From NCBI GenBank assembly GCA_945897565.1, contig CAMDFN010000006.1:1-64000 (forward strand): a DNA stretch of 64,000 bases. The letters are read 5' to 3'. This document shows, piece after piece, positions 7,183 to 16,291 of this stretch. This DNA is from Chryseobacterium gleum. GTDB taxonomy: Bacteria; Bacteroidota; Bacteroidia; Flavobacteriales_D; Crocinitomicaceae. Numbering within the stretch: the stretch's first letter is position 1; the number at the start of each line of letters is the position of its first letter. Under the pieces are notes generated by a model. That model was not told the DNA's origin and ran no database searches. It worked only from the letters and a program-made list of their open reading frames with translations. A program made the translations under genes and the position numbers.

Positions 7183-9329
7183 TGTCCAAGCGCAAACCTA
7201 AAGTACCCGCAGCTCAAGCTCCAAGAAAAAAAGCAGGCATTACCACTATGGTGATGCGCATTTTTGAGCAAAACCCTGGTGTTGAGCTCACGCACAAACA
7301 AGTTTCTACCTTACTCGATGCCCAAGATGCGCGTGCGCGTCAAGTTGTTTTCGATTCCTTGAGTGTCCTGACCAATAAAAAAGCGATTCTGCGCATCAAC
7401 CACCACACCTATAAATTGGCTGGTGACACAACCCTTTTAGAGGGAACTATTTCTATTACCCAGCGCGGTGCAGGTTTTGTAACCGTACAAGGTCACGAAA
7501 AAGACATCTACATCGGGCCCTCCAATGTGGGGCAAGCGCTGCACGGCGATACCGTCAAAGTACGGGTTTTTAAACAAGGATCTAAAAGAGACGAAGGGGC
7601 TGTTACAGAAGTTACCGAACGCGATCGCATCCAATTTGTAGGTACAATTCAAATTCGCAACAACGATGCCTTAATGGTTCCTGACAACGCACGCTCAGGA
7701 GTAGAAATCAAAATACCAATCGACAAACTCAATGGTGCGCTTCATGGCGAGAAAGCCCTTGTTAAAATTACTGTTTGGCCAAAAAGTGCAGAAAGACCTT
7801 ACGGCGAAGTTCTAGTTCGCCTTGGCAAATCAGGAAGCAACGAAACCGAAATGTTGTCTATCCTTTATAACCAAGGTATCAACCCTATTTTCCCGGATGC
7901 GGCTATGGCCGAAGCCGAGCTCATTGGCATAGACCTCGACCCCAAAGAAGTAGCACAAAGACGCGACTTCAGGCCCATCCTTACATTTACTATAGACCCT
8001 TTCGACGCCAAAGACTTCGATGATGCCATTTCTTTTCAAGAACTAGAAAATAAGCACTTTGAAGTTGGTGTGCATATTGCCGACGTCAGTCATTACGTGC
8101 GTCCGGGATCAGCAATGGATCAAGAAGCGCTCTTGCGCTCCAATTCTGTTTATCTGGTAGATAGGGTTGTCCCTATGCTTCCTGAGCAGCTCAGCAACCT
8201 CGCTTGTTCCCTAAGGCCTCATGAAGACAAATTTGCATTTTCGGCTGTGTTTGAACTCGATGACACCGGCAAAATTTACAAAGAATGGTACGGCAAAACC
8301 GTTATTCACTCCAATCGCCGTTATACCTACGAAGATGCACAAGAGATTTTAGAAGGTGCTCCCGGTGACCACGACACCATTCTCCGCAAAATCGATGCCT
8401 TAGCCAAAATATACCGCAACCAACGCCTAAAAAATGGCGCGCTCAGCATAGAGTCTGAAGAAATGCGCTTTAAGCTCAACGAAGAAGGAAATCCTGATGG
8501 CGTAGTCATTAAAACATCCAAAGACGCGCACAAACTCATCGAAGAATTCATGTTGCTGGCCAACAGAAAGGTAGCCGAATTCCTCTCACCCAACAAGAAA
8601 GAGAAAGCGAACTTCCCCATGATCTACCGTATCCACGATACACCAGACCCTTCCAAAATGGAGCTATTCGCAGTTTTTATCGAAAAGTTTGGGCATAAAG
8701 TTGACATCAATGACCCTCTAAATATTGCCAAAAACCTCAACGAACTATTCGAAGAAATCCGCAGCGAAAACGAATTTTCATTGGTCCAATCTATGGCCAT
8801 ACGCTCCATGGCCAAAGCCAGTTACGATACACAAAATATTGGGCATTATGGGTTGGCATTCAAACACTACTCTCATTTTACATCTCCAATACGCCGCTAC
8901 GCTGATTTAGTAGTTCACCGCATTCTTCAAGAAGAGCTCACCACCAAAAAACACAAATATGGCGCTGAACTTGGTGCCATCTGCCAACGCATTTCCAAAA
9001 ATGAACGCAAAGCCGCAGAAGCTGAACGAGAGTCAACGAAGTTTTTTCAGTCGCTATACGCGATGGAATTTGTCGGTGAAATATTTGAAGGCACTATTTC
9101 CGGAATTGCCGAACACGGTATGTTTGTAAGGATGGACGAAAACTTTTGCGAAGGAATGGTGCCAATGATCGCTATTCCAGGCGACCGCTTTTACTTCGAC
9201 CAAGAAAAATTTCAGTTAGTAGGTTCCAAAACCAAGCGCACTTATCAATTCGGAGACCGCGTCAAGGTGCGTATCGATCAAGTCAGTACCAAAAAACGAC
9301 AAATAGACCTAGAATTAGTGGTCAATTAA
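7182..9329 (+). CDS. rnr: Ribonuclease R
   Basis: The 715-residue product is a 3'-5' exoribonuclease of the RNase II/R family. It has a basic N-terminal helix-turn-helix-like region (1-70), cold-shock OB domains (about 80-230, including GAGFVTVQGHEKDIYIG), the RNB catalytic domain with the Asp-rich motif DPFDAKDFDDAIS near 270, and a C-terminal S1 domain (FEGTISGIAEHGMFVRMDEN, about 630-710). It degrades structured RNA in the cytoplasm. It begins in a TAATG overlap with the upstream T9SS cargo gene and ends in the shared terminator with hflX. Confidence 0.97.
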   Translation: MSKRKPKVPAAQAPRKKAGITTMVMRIFEQNPGVELTHKQVSTLLDAQDARARQVVFDSLSVLTNKKAILRINHHTYKLAGDTTLLEGTISITQRGAGFVTVQGHEKDIYIGPSNVGQALHGDTVKVRVFKQGSKRDEGAVTEVTERDRIQFVGTIQIRNNDALMVPDNARSGVEIKIPIDKLNGALHGEKALVKITVWPKSAERPYGEVLVRLGKSGSNETEMLSILYNQGINPIFPDAAMAEAELIGIDLDPKEVAQRRDFRPILTFTIDPFDAKDFDDAISFQELENKHFEVGVHIADVSHYVRPGSAMDQEALLRSNSVYLVDRVVPMLPEQLSNLACSLRPHEDKFAFSAVFELDDTGKIYKEWYGKTVIHSNRRYTYEDAQEILEGAPGDHDTILRKIDALAKIYRNQRLKNGALSIESEEMRFKLNEEGNPDGVVIKTSKDAHKLIEEFMLLANRKVAEFLSPNKKEKANFPMIYRIHDTPDPSKMELFAVFIEKFGHKVDINDPLNIAKNLNELFEEIRSENEFSLVQSMAIRSMAKASYDTQNIGHYGLAFKHYSHFTSPIRRYADLVVHRILQEELTTKKHKYGAELGAICQRISKNERKAAEAERESTKFFQSLYAMEFVGEIFEGTISGIAEHGMFVRMDENFCEGMVPMIAIPGDRFYFDQEKFQLVGSKTKRTYQFGDRVKVRIDQVSTKKRQIDLELVVN

Positions 9330-9355
9330 GCTTTTTATTTAAAAATAAAAAGCTT
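9328..9355. terminator. Bidirectional terminator between rnr and hflX
   Basis: A 13-bp perfect inverted repeat (9328-9340 and 9343-9355, arms AAGCTTTTTATTT and its complement) begins inside the rnr stop codon. It is AT-rich with T runs on both strands, as expected for a shared terminator between convergent genes. Confidence 0.7.
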
Positions 9356-9368
9356 TTCAGTCAAATTC

Positions 9369-10556
9369 CTAATACAAGAAATTGTTGTAAGGATACCTCA
9401 CTTTGAAAATCGCTTTTACTTCTTGGTATAATACTTCCTTGAGTTGCTCGACATTTTCTTTATCTGTGGCAGAAATAAACACACATTTGGTTTTGCCCAT
9501 TTTTGCCATCCAAGATTTCTGAAGTGATTCTAGCGTACGAATGTCTTCTTCTGGCTCGTTGAGTTCGGCCAGAGGTGGTTGATAGGCATCTATTTTATTG
9601 AAAACAATAATAGTTGGTTTTTCGCTGTTGTCGATTTCATTGAGCGTTTCATTGACCACGTCAAACTGCTCCTCAAAATTGGGATGAGCGATATCCAAAA
9701 CATGGATGAGTAAATCTGCCTCCCTCACCTCATCAAGGGTAGACTTAAAAGATTCCATCAGTTGCTGCGGCAATTTGCGAATGAATCCGACGGTGTCGGT
9801 TAACAAAAGAGGCATGTTGTCAATGACCACCTTGCGCACGGTGGTGTCGAGTGTGGCAAAAAGTTTGTTTTCTGCAAATACATCTGATTTGGAAAGCAGA
9901 TTCATGATGGTGCTTTTGCCTACGTTGGTGTAACCCACAAGGGCCACACGAACAAGTTGCCCGCGGTTGCCGCGTTGCACGGTCATTTGTTTGTCAATCT
10001 CGCGCAAACGTTCTTTCATGAGCGCAATGCGCTGCTGAATGATGCGGCGATCGGTTTCTATTTGAGATTCACCAGGCCCACGCAAGCCTATTCCGCCTTT
10101 TTGGCGTTCCAAGTGGGTCCACATGCGGGTCAGGCGCGGCAGCATATACTGCAATTGGGCAAGCTCCACTTGCGTTTTGGCATGGAAACTGCGCGCACGA
10201 CTTGCAAAAATATCGAGAATCAATATGGTTCTATCCAGGACCTTACACTCGAGTTCGCGTTCGATATTGCGCAATTGAGAAGGGCTCAGTTCGTCGTCAA
10301 AAATGATCAGCTCGATGTCGAGTGCCTTCATGTATTGCTTGATCTCTTCTAGCTTTCCTGTTCCGACGTAGGTGCGCGGGTTGGGATAAGGCAATTTCTG
10401 AAAGAATTTTTCTACTGTCATGGCGCCGGCTGTTTCGGCTAAAAACTCAAGCTCATCTAGGTGTTCATGAGCAACCTCCTCAGAAGTTTCGGAGTTGATG
10501 ACACCAACAAGTATGCAGCGTTCTTCAACGGCATCTACGGTAACGTGTCCTTGCAT
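9369..10556 (-). CDS. hflX: Ribosome-associated GTPase HflX
   Basis: 395 residues. The N-terminal HflX domain (1-190) includes the glycine-rich GIGLRGPGESQIETDRR. The GTPase domain follows with G1 GYTNVGKST (about 210), G3 DTVGF and G4 NKID. HflX binds 50S/70S ribosomes and rescues stalled or stressed ribosomes in the cytoplasm. The start overlaps the stop of the cytochrome c gene (TAATG), and the gene is last in the lepA operon, so two ribosome-acting GTPases flank two haem/membrane genes. Confidence 0.97.
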   Translation of the reverse strand: MQGHVTVDAVEERCILVGVINSETSEEVAHEHLDELEFLAETAGAMTVEKFFQKLPYPNPRTYVGTGKLEEIKQYMKALDIELIIFDDELSPSQLRNIERELECKVLDRTILILDIFASRARSFHAKTQVELAQLQYMLPRLTRMWTHLERQKGGIGLRGPGESQIETDRRIIQQRIALMKERLREIDKQMTVQRGNRGQLVRVALVGYTNVGKSTIMNLLSKSDVFAENKLFATLDTTVRKVVIDNMPLLLTDTVGFIRKLPQQLMESFKSTLDEVREADLLIHVLDIAHPNFEEQFDVVNETLNEIDNSEKPTIIVFNKIDAYQPPLAELNEPEEDIRTLESLQKSWMAKMGKTKCVFISATDKENVEQLKEVLYQEVKAIFKVRYPYNNFLY

Positions 10557-10885
10557 TAGCGGCGGAGTGCTTTGATGTGACCAAGCACAAGTTGGATATT
10601 CGTATCGGTTTCTAGCAAAGCTTCCATAGGCGGCATAGCACCTTTTCCATTTTTGATAATATGAAGCATCTTTTCATCTGATAACTTAGATGCACTCAGG
10701 TCTTTTGCACCGCTGGACCCTAGCTTTCCGTCTTCGCCATGGCATTGTGCACAATGCATAGTATACAAGCTTGCACCTTGTTCACTTGGCGTTTGTTGAG
10801 CTATTTCTTTGTTCTTTTCTGAATCAGTCTGACAAGAAAAAAACAAAAGAAGAATGGGTAAGCTGTGTACTTTTTTTAGAACCAT
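10556..10885 (-). CDS. Small mono-haem cytochrome c (lipoprotein-like)
   Basis: A 109-residue protein with a signal sequence ending in LLFFSC, probably a lipobox, so it is likely membrane-anchored in the periplasm. The mature domain has the haem-binding motif CAQCH (about residues 46-50) and a plausible distal Met in GAMPPMEAL. It is a class I type, electron-carrying cytochrome. It overlaps the upstream membrane protein gene by 10 nt and is coupled to hflX by TAATG. Its redox partner is unknown; the adjacent membrane protein is the obvious candidate. Confidence 0.88.
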   Translation of the reverse strand: MVLKKVHSLPILLLFFSCQTDSEKNKEIAQQTPSEQGASLYTMHCAQCHGEDGKLGSSGAKDLSASKLSDEKMLHIIKNGKGAMPPMEALLETDTNIQLVLGHIKALRR

Positions 10886-11304
10886 CCTGCTCCTAATTCA
10901 GTACGGAACGGCCATGGAATAAATGCCAAAACCAAAATGAGTGCGAGCACGTACCAAACTTTAATTGCTTTAAATTTGGCAGCTGCATCAGCTCCTTTTT
11001 TAGATTTGCTGTGCCCTATAGTGATGGCAACAATGGCCAATAACATCCCTGCAAGATGCTCCATACCGTAAAAACGATACTGCGCAATTTTCATCCAGCC
11101 TTCTACAAACTTGACTTTATCAGAAGAAAAATAAAGTATTAAACCTAACAATAATTGGGTGTGAAAGGAGATCATGGCAAAAAGGTTCACTAAACGGTGT
11201 TTCTTTTCATAATCTTTGGCGGTAAAGGCATTGAAAATGGCCAAAATTAACAGCAGTAGTGCGATCCAACGCAATCCGGAGTGTGCAGAAATTAGAGCTT
11301 GCAT
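10876..11304 (-). CDS. Four-helix membrane protein, cytochrome b-like
   Basis: A 142-residue protein with four predicted transmembrane segments (about 8-27, 42-60, 83-103, 114-132). Histidines lie in or near helices 1, 2 and 3 (SAHSGLRW, SFHTQLLLG, GMEHLAGML and IGHSKSK), an arrangement compatible with haem b ligation. Similar proteins in Flavobacteria are usually annotated as cytochrome b or hypothetical. It lies 20 bp downstream of lepA and overlaps the cytochrome c gene, so a small membrane electron-transfer pair is a reasonable inference. Confidence 0.65.
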   Translation of the reverse strand: MQALISAHSGLRWIALLLLILAIFNAFTAKDYEKKHRLVNLFAMISFHTQLLLGLILYFSSDKVKFVEGWMKIAQYRFYGMEHLAGMLLAIVAITIGHSKSKKGADAAAKFKAIKVWYVLALILVLAFIPWPFRTELGAGWF

Positions 11305-11324
11305 AAAATAGAATTTAAGTGTTT

Positions 11325-13121
11325 TTAATCATTGAGTTTGAGAACGGCCAAGAATGCTTCTTGTGGCACTTCTACGCGGCCAACTTGGCGCATGCGTTTT
11401 TTACCTGCCTTTTGTTTTTCAAGCAATTTGCGCTTTCGGCTGATGTCACCACCATAACACTTGGCAGTTACGTCTTTGCGCAAGGCTTTGATGGTCTCGC
11501 GGGCAATAACTTTGGCGCCAATTGCTGCTTGAATAGGAATTTCAAATTGCTGACGCGGGATGAGCTCGCGCAATTTGAGGCAGATTCTTTTTCCAAGATC
11601 AAAGGCATTGCTGCGGTGAACCAAAGCAGAAAGCGCATCAACTTGCTCTCCGTTGAGCAAAAGGTCCATCTTGACCAAGTCAGATTCTTTGTAGCCAATA
11701 GGATGGTAGTCGAAAGAGGCATAACCTCGAGACACCGACTTGAGGCGGTCGTAAAAATCAAATACAATTTCGGCAAGCGGCATTTCAAAAGTGATCTCGA
11801 CGCGGTCTTGGGTGAGGTAAACTTGGTTTTGCAACTCACCGCGTTTTTCAATACAAAGCGTCATGATTGAACCGACGTATTCGGTCTTGGTGATGACCTG
11901 TGCTTTGATGTAGGGCTCTTCTATGCGATCCATGCCCGATGGGTCTGGCAATTCTGAAGGGTTGTTGACAATAAAAACTTCGTCTGGGTCTTTTTTCGTG
12001 TAAGACTTGTACGAAACGTTTGGAACTGTGGTAATGACGGTCATGTTGAACTCGCGTTCTAAACGCTCTTGGATAATTTCCATGTGGAGCATGCCAAGGA
12101 AACCACAGCGGAAACCAAAACCAAGTGCTGCAGAAGATTCGGGCTCAAAAACCAAAGAAGAGTCGTTGAGCTGTAGTTTTTCCATTGAATAACGCAACTC
12201 TTCGTAGTCTTCGTTGTCTACAGGATAAATACCTGCAAAGACCATTGGCTTGACGTCTTCAAAACCTTTAATAGGCACCTCGCAAGGGTTGTCGGATCCG
12301 GTGATGGTGTCGCCTACCTTGACCTCATTAGCTGCCTTGATGCCTGAAATGATGTATCCAACATCGCCAGCACGCACTTCGCTTTTCGGCGAAAGCTCCA
12401 TTTTGAGGATGCCGATTTCATCGGCGTTGTAGTCGCGGCCAGTATTTAAAAAACGTACTTTTTGACCTTTTTTCAAGACGCCATTCCTGACGCGATAATA
12501 AGCAATAATACCACGAAATGGATTGAAGACGGAGTCAAAAATCATGGCTTGTAATGGTGCTGATTCATCGCCTTTTGGCGAAGGAATGCGATTGATAACC
12601 GCTTCCAGAATTTGATCGACCCCTAAGCCGGTTTTGCCTGATGCTTGGATGATGTCGTCTATACCGCAGCCAATGAGCTCCATGATTTGATCAGAAACTT
12701 CTTCTGGCATGGCACCCGGTAAATCCATCTTGTTGAGGATGGGAATGATTTCGAGGTCGTGCTCGAGGGCGAGATATAGATTTGATATAGTTTGTGCTTC
12801 AATGCCTTGAGAGGCGTCTACAATTAACAAGGCGCCTTCACAAGCAGCAATAGAGCGCGAAACTTCGTAAGAAAAGTCGACGTGTCCGGGGGTGTCAATG
12901 AGATTGAGGATGTAATCTTGGCCCTCGTGCTTATAACTCATTTGAATGGCGTGGGACTTTATGGTGATGCCGCGCTCGCGCTCGAGATCCATGTCGTCGA
13001 GGGCTTGTGCTTGCATCTCGCGATCGGAGATGGTGCCGGTGGTTTGGAGCAAGCGATCTGCTAAGGTGCTTTTCCCGTGGTCAATGTGGGCAATAATACA
13101 AAAGTTGCGGATGTGCTTCAT
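11325..13121 (-). CDS. lepA: Elongation factor 4 (LepA)
   Basis: I start at 13121 ([19 protein letters not shown]), giving 598 residues, the normal LepA length; an upstream in-frame extension would run through the promoter. The GTPase domain shows G1 [10 protein letters not shown]3 DTPGH and G4 NKMD. It is followed by the EF-G-like domains and the LepA-specific C-terminal domain rich in K/R. LepA back-translocates or assists ribosome function and biogenesis. It is the first gene of an operon with the cytochrome b-like protein, cytochrome c and hflX. The -7 element lies only 6 nt before the ATG. Confidence 0.97.
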   Translation of the reverse strand: MKHIRNFCIIAHIDHGKSTLADRLLQTTGTISDREMQAQALDDMDLERERGITIKSHAIQMSYKHEGQDYILNLIDTPGHVDFSYEVSRSIAACEGALLIVDASQGIEAQTISNLYLALEHDLEIIPILNKMDLPGAMPEEVSDQIMELIGCGIDDIIQASGKTGLGVDQILEAVINRIPSPKGDESAPLQAMIFDSVFNPFRGIIAYYRVRNGVLKKGQKVRFLNTGRDYNADEIGILKMELSPKSEVRAGDVGYIISGIKAANEVKVGDTITGSDNPCEVPIKGFEDVKPMVFAGIYPVDNEDYEELRYSMEKLQLNDSSLVFEPESSAALGFGFRCGFLGMLHMEIIQERLEREFNMTVITTVPNVSYKSYTKKDPDEVFIVNNPSELPDPSGMDRIEEPYIKAQVITKTEYVGSIMTLCIEKRGELQNQVYLTQDRVEITFEMPLAEIVFDFYDRLKSVSRGYASFDYHPIGYKESDLVKMDLLLNGEQVDALSALVHRSNAFDLGKRICLKLRELIPRQQFEIPIQAAIGAKVIARETIKALRKDVTAKCYGGDISRKRKLLEKQKAGKKRMRQVGRVEVPQEAFLAVLKLND

Positions 13122-13127
13122 AGGTTG

Positions 13128-13157
13128 CAAAAATACGGAATCTAAGCCACATAACAA
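13128..13157 (-). promoter_or_regulatory. lepA promoter abutting the start codon
   Basis: On the minus strand TTG (13157-13155), 19 nt, then TATTTTTG (13135-13128), a full match to the Bacteroidota consensus. Only 6 nt separate it from the lepA ATG at 13121, so the transcript should start at or within a few bases of the ATG. Confidence 0.65.
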
Positions 13158-13165
13158 GGTGAAAA

Positions 13166-14215
13166 TTACAGCTTCTTGTCCGCAAATCTACTGATGTTTG
13201 TTTCGGGATTCAGCGGTTTATTTTCGAGTATGTGAGCCACTAGTTCCCGCGCTAAAGTTGGCGCCATCATGTAGCCCTTTGTGCCGAGGCCGTTGAAAAC
13301 AAAAACACCGTCGTAAATTGGGTGCTTGCCCATCAGTGGTCTTCGGTCTAGAACAGTGGGTCTAATGCCCGCAACCTGCTCAATAACAGTTGGATGATAA
13401 GCACCTAAAGATGCTAAATATTCCAATAGCGTGGTTTTGGCTTCTTGGGTTACGTGAAGTGTTGGATTGTTAAATTCATACGTAGCTCCGACTCGAAAAC
13501 GGCTCCCGCCACAAGGCAAAACAAAGCACTTTCTATTCAAAGATTCTGTCTCTATCAATACTTTACTTTCAATCAAGAGTGTTTGGCCTTTAGTTTGTTG
13601 CAGCGGCAAGTAGGAAAATGTGGCCTCATCTTTTTGTCTGTATCCCATGCAAAAAACAACAAAATCATAGGTTTCACCATCATATTTTAAAAGCTTTGGG
13701 TCCCATAAATGAGCATCAAACTCAGTTTGCAACAATAGGCCAAGTTGGCTAAAATATGCCAAGTGGTGGTCTACCCACTTTGTCGCATCTACCCAGAATG
13801 CATTTTTAACGCGGCCACTGCCAAATGTGTTGAGCGCTGCGGTGTGGTGCAAGTCTGAAGCAGTGAGTTTTTCTAGATAGGGTTCGTAAGCTTCGTCTTC
13901 GCACCTGCTTTGCCAACTTTCTCGCTCTTCGTCGGAGGAAAAAAAGCGGCGGATCACAATTGGATGATAAAATTTAGTGTAATGCAGGCGCTCCATTTCT
14001 GCATAAAAAGCTTGCGCTTCAGGTAAAAATTCATCAAGACGCCAGGATTTATTCATGCGGCGAAAAACCATTGGATTCACCATGCCTGCTGCAACGGCGC
14101 TTGAGTGATTGCTGCCATTATCTATAATTTTTACCTCTATGCCGCTTGAAAGTAACCGGTGAGCCAGACAAGTCCCTGCCAAACCAGCGCCAAAAATGAG
14201 AGCTTTTTTTGCCAT
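13166..14215 (-). CDS. FAD-dependent oxidoreductase (DAO family)
   Basis: A 349-residue protein with an N-terminal dinucleotide-binding motif, [16 protein letters not shown], and the DAO-family C-terminal element [15 protein letters not shown] followed by [12 protein letters not shown]. The overall layout resembles the FAD domain of glycine oxidase (ThiO) and the MnmC oxidase, but the substrate cannot be assigned. There is no signal peptide, so it is cytoplasmic. It lies 3 bp downstream of comF in the same direction, so the two are probably co-transcribed. Confidence 0.85.
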   Translation of the reverse strand: MAKKALIFGAGLAGTCLAHRLLSSGIEVKIIDNGSNHSSAVAAGMVNPMVFRRMNKSWRLDEFLPEAQAFYAEMERLHYTKFYHPIVIRRFFSSDEERESWQSRCEDEAYEPYLEKLTASDLHHTAALNTFGSGRVKNAFWVDATKWVDHHLAYFSQLGLLLQTEFDAHLWDPKLLKYDGETYDFVVFCMGYRQKDEATFSYLPLQQTKGQTLLIESKVLIETESLNRKCFVLPCGGSRFRVGATYEFNNPTLHVTQEAKTTLLEYLASLGAYHPTVIEQVAGIRPTVLDRRPLMGKHPIYDGVFVFNGLGTKGYMMAPTLARELVAHILENKPLNPETNISRFADKKL

Positions 14216-14218
14216 ATT

Positions 14219-14941
14219 CTATTTCGTGAAAGCGAAGCTAAGCAAACTAATTTGAACATTTGAGTCGGCCGCTTTGATTGCGCGTGCTAAGGACTCCAAA
14301 GTAGCCCCAGTAGTGATCACATCATCTACAATTAAAACATGGCGATACTGGGTAAAATGGGCCGAAGCTCGAAACATATTTTGTACATTCTCCCAACGGC
14401 CAAATCGGTCATTCGTTGTCTGACTCAGGGTGTGTTTGCGCTTTTGCACACTGCTCTTCAAGAGTGGAATACCCCATTGTTTAGCAAGCCCTCTGGCTAA
14501 TAGTTCACTCTGGTTATATCCCCTTGCAAACTTCTTTTTGGGGTGAATTGGCACCGCGATTATGGCTTCTATATTACTGATCGGATGAGCAGAAAGTACC
14601 TTGGCCATCAGCTCGCCTAAATAAATACCAAGTGGGGCTTTGAAGTCGTATTTTAAGGCGCGAATCAAAGACTGACTTACGCTTCCTTTTCCATAATAAT
14701 ACAACGCACACGTATGTGCAATCTCTACCCGACTCCAAAATAATTGATCGAGCTTTGTTGGCTCTTTTTGCAGTTCAAAATAAGTGCGCTCCAAACCTTC
14801 CCAACATATCCAACAGAGATAGCGCTCCTGCGAAACCAATTCTTTATTGCAGTGCAAACATACGTTTGTGAAAACTAAATGACCCAAGCCGTCAGAATAA
14901 TTTTTAAGAACCAAACCCAGTCGCTGAATGTACGTTGCCAT
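14219..14941 (-). CDS. comF: ComF-family phosphoribosyltransferase-like protein
   Basis: 240 residues. The N-terminal Cys4 zinc-binding segment (CLHCNKEL then CWICW, residues about 28-48) is followed by a type I phosphoribosyltransferase domain with the PRPP loop VLIVDDVITTGAT near 205 and the RGYNQSELLARGLA motif. ComF proteins support natural transformation in several bacteria and are widely conserved; here competence is not shown. It is the leading gene of a pair with the FAD oxidoreductase. Confidence 0.9.
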   Translation of the reverse strand: MATYIQRLGLVLKNYSDGLGHLVFTNVCLHCNKELVSQERYLCWICWEGLERTYFELQKEPTKLDQLFWSRVEIAHTCALYYYGKGSVSQSLIRALKYDFKAPLGIYLGELMAKVLSAHPISNIEAIIAVPIHPKKKFARGYNQSELLARGLAKQWGIPLLKSSVQKRKHTLSQTTNDRFGRWENVQNMFRASAHFTQYRHVLIVDDVITTGATLESLARAIKAADSNVQISLLSFAFTK

Positions 14942-15280
14942 ATTTTCTTTGATTTAACAATTCGATGTTAAAAAGTGCCTTCTAAATTCTAAACCACTCC
15001 AACGTAATTTTGTTAATTTTATTGAAGCTTCTAGTCATACAAAAATTATCCTTTCGTACCTACAATTTTCTTCGGAAAAATTATCAAACTGCAACGCAAA
15101 AGCATGTGAATATCTTTCTAGTGCATGTTGAAATCCGCTGAAGGGTTTGTCTGTGAAAGGATTGCGCTTTGTAGTGTTGAAAACCGCGATTGAATGTTAA
15201 TTTCTTTAATTGATTCGAGCCCGAATTTTAACAAATTTTGTAACCCCCGATTTAATTTAAAATCTGCAACCACGAAACCC
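14942..15280. other. Intergenic region between comF and nrdB
   Basis: This is a 339-bp AT-rich region between divergent genes. I see no convincing coding frame and no recognisable pair of NrdR boxes. One exact -7-like element, TAATTTTG (15005-15012, plus strand), lacks a suitable -33 partner. A short palindrome, ACAAATTTTGT, lies at about 15230-15241. The promoters of both flanking genes should be here, but I cannot place them with confidence. Confidence 0.4.
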
Positions 15281-16261
15281 ATGACCCAAATACTACACGA
15301 ACCAATTCTTGAAGAAAATAAAAGCCGTTTCGTACTGTTTCCCATTCAGCACGACGACATCTGGAGCTTTTACAAAAAAGCAGAGGCAAGCTTTTGGACT
15401 GCAGAAGAAATCGACCTCTCTCCAGATCTCATCGATTGGGAAAACAAACTCAACGATGATGAGCGGCATTTCGTCAAGCATGTGCTCGCGTTTTTTGCGG
15501 CGTCAGACGGTATCGTCAATGAAAACTTAGCTGAGCACTTCCTCAACGAAGTACAATATACCGAAGCCAAATTCTTTTACGGTTTTCAGATCACCATGGA
15601 AAACATCCACTCTGAAACCTATTCCCTTCTCATCGATACTTACATCAAAGACACCCAAGATAAAAATCACCTCTTCAACGCCATCGATACTGTAGATTGC
15701 GTTCGTAGAAAAGCTGATTGGGCGCTGCGCTGGATAGAAAAAGGTTCGTATGCAGAACGTTTAGTGGCTTTTGCTGCCGTCGAAGGCATCTTCTTCTCAG
15801 GCTCGTTTTGCTCTATCTTTTGGCTTAAAAAACGCGGGTTAATGCCTGGTCTTTCCTTCTCAAATGAACTCATTTCCCGAGACGAAGGCCTCCATTGTGA
15901 CTTCGCTTGCTTGCTATATACCAAGCACTTAGTGAACCAATTACCAAAAGAAAAAGTTAAAGAAATCATCACCAATGCTGTTGAAATCGAAAAAGAGTTC
16001 GTCACCGATGCTTTGCCGGTTAAACTCATTGGCATGAACAGCGACCTAATGGGTCAATATATCGAATTTGTTGCAGACCGCTTATTGGTTGAGCTCGGCA
16101 ACGACCGTGTCTACAACGCCACCAACCCATTCGATTTCATGGAGATGATTTCCATTCAAGGTAAAACCAACTTCTTTGAAAAGCGCGTTGGTGAATACCA
16201 AAAAGCAGGCGTACTCGCCGGCAAAGAGAATCAAGGGTTTAGCCTTGATGAAGATTTTTAA
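15281..16261 (+). CDS. nrdB: Ribonucleotide reductase class Ia small subunit
   Basis: Start chosen at 15281 ([17 protein letters not shown]), giving 326 residues. Iron ligands and radical site are recognisable: Asp in [10 protein letters not shown], the segment [20 protein letters not shown] (Glu, radical Tyr and His), and later Glu plus His in [12 protein letters not shown]. The sequence is strikingly like the eukaryotic R2 protein, down to the C-terminal docking tail ending FSLDEDF. It forms the diferric-tyrosyl cofactor that drives nucleotide reduction by NrdA, encoded 30 bp downstream. Confidence 0.97.
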   Translation: MTQILHEPILEENKSRFVLFPIQHDDIWSFYKKAEASFWTAEEIDLSPDLIDWENKLNDDERHFVKHVLAFFAASDGIVNENLAEHFLNEVQYTEAKFFYGFQITMENIHSETYSLLIDTYIKDTQDKNHLFNAIDTVDCVRRKADWALRWIEKGSYAERLVAFAAVEGIFFSGSFCSIFWLKKRGLMPGLSFSNELISRDEGLHCDFACLLYTKHLVNQLPKEKVKEIITNAVEIEKEFVTDALPVKLIGMNSDLMGQYIEFVADRLLVELGNDRVYNATNPFDFMEMISIQGKTNFFEKRVGEYQKAGVLAGKENQGFSLDEDF

Positions 16262-16282
16262 CCAACCTAAACTATAAAATAT

Positions 16283-16288
16283 AAGGAG
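16283..16288 (+). promoter_or_regulatory. AAGGAG ahead of nrdA
   Basis: A Shine-Dalgarno-like AAGGAG ends 3 nt before the nrdA ATG. Such purine boxes are rare in this window. The spacing is shorter than the usual 5-9 nt, so its use is doubtful. Confidence 0.35.
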
Positions 16289-16291
16289 CAT

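Noticed and set aside
9957-10352. 131-codon frame antisense to hflX
   Set aside because: Shadow of the HflX reading frame; no start context or homologous features.
14942-15280. NrdR-box pair regulating nrdBA
   Set aside because: I looked for paired NrdR-like 16-bp palindromes and found none.
15118-15345. A minus-strand 75-codon frame overlapping the nrdB start
   Set aside because: It overlaps the well-supported nrdB 5' end, has no recognisable features and looks like an antisense shadow.
16283-16288. True Shine-Dalgarno start signal for nrdA
   Set aside because: AAGGAG is present but only 3 nt from the ATG, and other genes here lack such boxes; recorded only as a weak feature.
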